Shown here in pieces: positions 39,808 to 41,696 of a DNA stretch of 41,696 bases. Position 1 is the first letter of the stretch, and each line of letters begins with the position of its first letter. The notes under the pieces were generated by a model, which saw only the letters and a program-made list of their open reading frames with translations, made no database searches and was not told the origin of the DNA. Source of the stretch: Candidatus Gastranaerophilales bacterium (lineage in GTDB: Bacteria > Cyanobacteriota > Vampirovibrionia > Gastranaerophilales > Gastranaerophilaceae); assembly GCA_944324435.1 (NCBI GenBank), contig CALUWH010000018.1, positions 1-41,696 on the forward strand, in the 5' to 3' direction. The position numbers and the translations under genes were made by a program.

Positions 39808-41313
39808 TTATGTGAATATGCTGAAGCTGCGTTCAATATTGTCATCTCTTACAGATTCTATACTTTTAATCATTTCATTAATTGATGATTGTTCTGTTTT
39901 TAGGTCTTCCATTTTTAAATCAATACGACTTTCTTTTTCATCAATAATTCCTTTTTCGTATTCATATTCAGCCAATGCTTTATTTTGAGCGCTGGAATCG
40001 TTGACGGAGTAAATTTTATTAAAGTTAGAAGCAATACTGCTTGAATATTCGTAATATTCTTCTCCGTCCTTATCTGTTGAACTTTCCATGGTAGTTATAT
40101 AATACTGATTGTTTTGTAACATTTGGTTCAAATAATCCGTATCTGAAACATCAGCGTTATACACCCATCCTTTTTCTGCAATTGCGGTAAATAATTGATC
40201 ATAAAATGCAATGGCAGATTCTTCTGCGGAAGTTAAGCTTTGATTGTCCGTATCTACCGAGGAAGAATATTCGGATTTAGCAGCTTGTAATTCTGCATAT
40301 TTAGCTTCATAAGCCTGATAAGCTTCAGACTCTCTGTCTACTGTTTCGTAGTAATATATATCTGTGCTGACTGAACTCTGTTCACAATGTCCTCCTGCGC
40401 TCCTGTATTGCTCAAGCAGGCATTCAATAAAATCATTAACCCCTATGCAATAGTTACCGCTGTTATTAGTCTGTTCTATGGACAACGGGCAGGTATGTGC
40501 ACAGTCAACACCAGCGGCATCGATATAATCGCTGTAAATTTGATAAGTAGCGTCTGCAGCTTCATTAAAGGCTTGAAGGTCATCATCTTTTAGATATTGT
40601 GATACGTTTGTAGTGATTTGGTCGAGGAGTTCTTGCAAACGGGTCTTTGAATCAGCCGAATTAGTAGATAAGCGCCACTGTACTGATTGGTCGTCAAGAT
40701 CGTCAATAAAATCGTCGTAAATATTGCTTTCGCCGGTTTCTGTAGAACTGTAATTAAATCCTGAAACACTTCCAAAGCATTCTTTTATAAAGTCTGTATC
40801 AGAGTATTCTTCTGTGCATGCGGCTTCCAGTTCGTCAACCTCTTCCTGCAGAGTGTTTACATTCTCTGCGGAGGTCTCTACATTAGCACTTGTTGTTTGT
40901 GCACCTTCAATCTTTTCAGCAGAAATACCTGTCAGTTCTGACAGAATCGAGGTTCTGTTCGATTCATAGTCTCCGCCGGCTTTTCCTTCCGCTGAAATCA
41001 TCTCTGCATACTTTTGATATTGGCTATCTACAACAACACGGCCGCTTGAATTTGTAAGCAAATACGGCGTGTTTTGGTTGGCATCACTAGGACGCATTAA
41101 CGTAGCATAACTCAGGTCTACATAACTTACCCCCGAATTATTAGACCATTTGAATATCTTCGTGTTGAGAGCGTTCTGGTAATTCTTTGAGACCTTATTC
41201 ATCTCACGGGTCAAAGACATTTTTTGCAATGACAGGCTGGAAAGCTGCCGCCCGATGTCATTTTTTCGGCCGGTAAGCTGCAATAGTCTAACTTGTGACG
41301 CTGCCATTCCCAT
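39808..41313 (-). CDS. 501-aa protein with conserved-looking helical ends and variable core
   Basis: There is no named family I can assign. The N-terminal ~50 residues (MGMAASQVRLLQLTGRKNDI ...) are a Gln/Ser/Leu-rich amphipathic helix without a signal peptide. The C-terminal ~50 residues form a matching coiled coil (DEKESRIDLKMEDLKTEQSS ... ERSFSIF). Paired helical ends around a Ser/Thr/Asn/Tyr-rich core are the plan of flagellin/hook-associated axial proteins exported through FlhA-type gates; sequence homology to them is not evident. The core has clustered Cys (ACTEE, ECFGS, DCAHTC, YCIG, ECLLE, HCEQ). Copy 3 of the shared element lies ~161 bp upstream. Confidence 0.82.
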   Translation of the reverse strand: MGMAASQVRLLQLTGRKNDIGRQLSSLSLQKMSLTREMNKVSKNYQNALNTKIFKWSNNSGVSYVDLSYATLMRPSDANQNTPYLLTNSSGRVVVDSQYQKYAEMISAEGKAGGDYESNRTSILSELTGISAEKIEGAQTTSANVETSAENVNTLQEEVDELEAACTEEYSDTDFIKECFGSVSGFNYSSTETGESNIYDDFIDDLDDQSVQWRLSTNSADSKTRLQELLDQITTNVSQYLKDDDLQAFNEAADATYQIYSDYIDAAGVDCAHTCPLSIEQTNNSGNYCIGVNDFIECLLEQYRSAGGHCEQSSVSTDIYYYETVDRESEAYQAYEAKYAELQAAKSEYSSSVDTDNQSLTSAEESAIAFYDQLFTAIAEKGWVYNADVSDTDYLNQMLQNNQYYITTMESSTDKDGEEYYEYSSSIASNFNKIYSVNDSSAQNKALAEYEYEKGIIDEKESRIDLKMEDLKTEQSSINEMIKSIESVRDDNIERSFSIFT

Positions 41314-41474
41314 AATGTGATCCGCTTTCCTTTATATTTTTTTCCCTTTTACTATGTATTACGGTATAATTGGGATAAATCTTTAATATTTTAGCGAAAT
41401 TGTTACAAATCTTTACAAGATTTCCCCCAAAATTGTTACATTTATTAACCAAATTGTTACTTTTCTTAATAAAA

Positions 41475-41512
41475 ATTTGTTGGTGAATTCAAGAAGCAAT
41501 CGCAACACTATG
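41475..41512 (-). repeat. Shared upstream element, copy 3
   Basis: Contains GAATTCAAGAAGCAATCGC (41485-41503) then AACACTATG, identical to copy 1 from GAATTC through ACTATG, and it continues GAGTTG against GAAGTTG-like sequence. It points toward the 501-aa gene. Confidence 0.85.
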
Positions 41513-41514
41513 GA

Positions 41515-41696
41515 GTTGGTTTAGAAGTTGAGGGGATGTTTTAGGGTTGAACAGTTGAACAGTTGAAAAGTTGAAAAGTAGTTTTAGGGTTTAGAGGTTG
41601 AGTAGTTTATAAGTTTAGGAGAAGTTATAAAGGGTTGATAAGTTGAATAGTTGAAGGGTTAAATAGTAGTTTTTGGTTTAGGAGTTGAGGAGTTTA
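41515..41696 (+). repeat. C-depleted degenerate AGTTGA repeat tract
   Basis: About 180 bases with only two C residues on the plus strand, built from variants of AGTTGAA/GTTGAACA/GTTTAGG. The tract starts right after shared-element copy 3 and runs out of the window. Confidence 0.7.

Larger units (their letters stand above)
41314..41696. other. 383-bp right-edge region without a gene
   Basis: Next to the 501-aa gene lie several TTGTTACAA/TTTACAAG motifs (~41398-41460). Then comes copy 3 of the shared element (41475-41512), then a C-poor repeat tract to the window end. No coding frame is supported. Confidence 0.65.

Noticed and set aside
1-41696. tRNA, rRNA, CRISPR array or prophage
   Set aside because: No T-arm plus cloverleaf other than the tmRNA, no regular spacer-repeat array and no phage structural genes were seen.

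Overview
This window comes from a low-GC bacterium. The gene content (FlhA-type export protein, ATP-dependent PEP carboxykinase, bifunctional AdhE, ECF sigma/anti-sigma pair, many signal-peptide-less coiled-coil proteins) fits a fermentative, gut-type relative of the cyanobacteria (Melainabacteria/Vampirovibrionia, Gastranaerophilales-like). That placement is an inference from gene content and style; no phylogenetic marker was aligned. The region is a mosaic of single housekeeping genes and short operons on both strands, with no prophage or CRISPR array.

Left part (1-9000): the 3' end of flhA and an unknown coiled-coil gene; a 150-aa orphan; an ECF sigma factor with its membrane anti-sigma factor; a YqeG-type phosphatase; and the stress operon grpE-dnaJ-(exported beta-propeller)-(O-methyltransferase) on the minus strand behind a good sigma70-type promoter. 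Middle (9100-19500): a small XRE regulator, an EF-hand protein, a RAYT transposase framed by its REP palindromes, adhE behind a striking inverted repeat, a 442-aa coiled-coil protein, clpB, a HAD phosphatase and a small protein with a 16-residue tandem repeat. Next (19500-28500): a GT-C glycosyltransferase-like membrane protein, a six-helix membrane protein, a PHP phosphoesterase, dusB, an 858-aa coiled-coil protein and pckA. Right part (28500-41696): a 107-aa orphan, rimP-nusA behind a promoter plus leader terminator, tmRNA (ssrA), a 630-aa coiled-coil protein, a HigBA-like toxin-antitoxin pair co-oriented with a U32 peptidase, a TPR protein, ffh-pth, and a 501-aa protein with flagellin-like helical ends. 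A C-poor degenerate repeat tract closes the window.

The most interesting signal is a shared upstream element. Three intergenic regions carry a near-identical stretch (core GAATTCAAGAAGCAATCGC) and two more carry diverged copies. All five lie in the same orientation, roughly 90-220 bp ahead of the start of a large or small protein of unknown function that lacks a normal N-terminal signal peptide (442, 630, 501, 858 and 107 aa). Each is followed by TTTGTAAAG/TTTACAAA-like motifs. I propose a regulon of structural or exported proteins, possibly substrates of the flagellar/type III-like machinery hinted at by flhA. The regulon is inferred; the element itself is visible.

Other points of regulation: a probable attenuator ahead of rimP-nusA, a near-palindromic operator lying inside the toxin-antitoxin promoter, and several genes whose -10 box lies 6-7 nt before the ATG, suggesting leaderless mRNAs.
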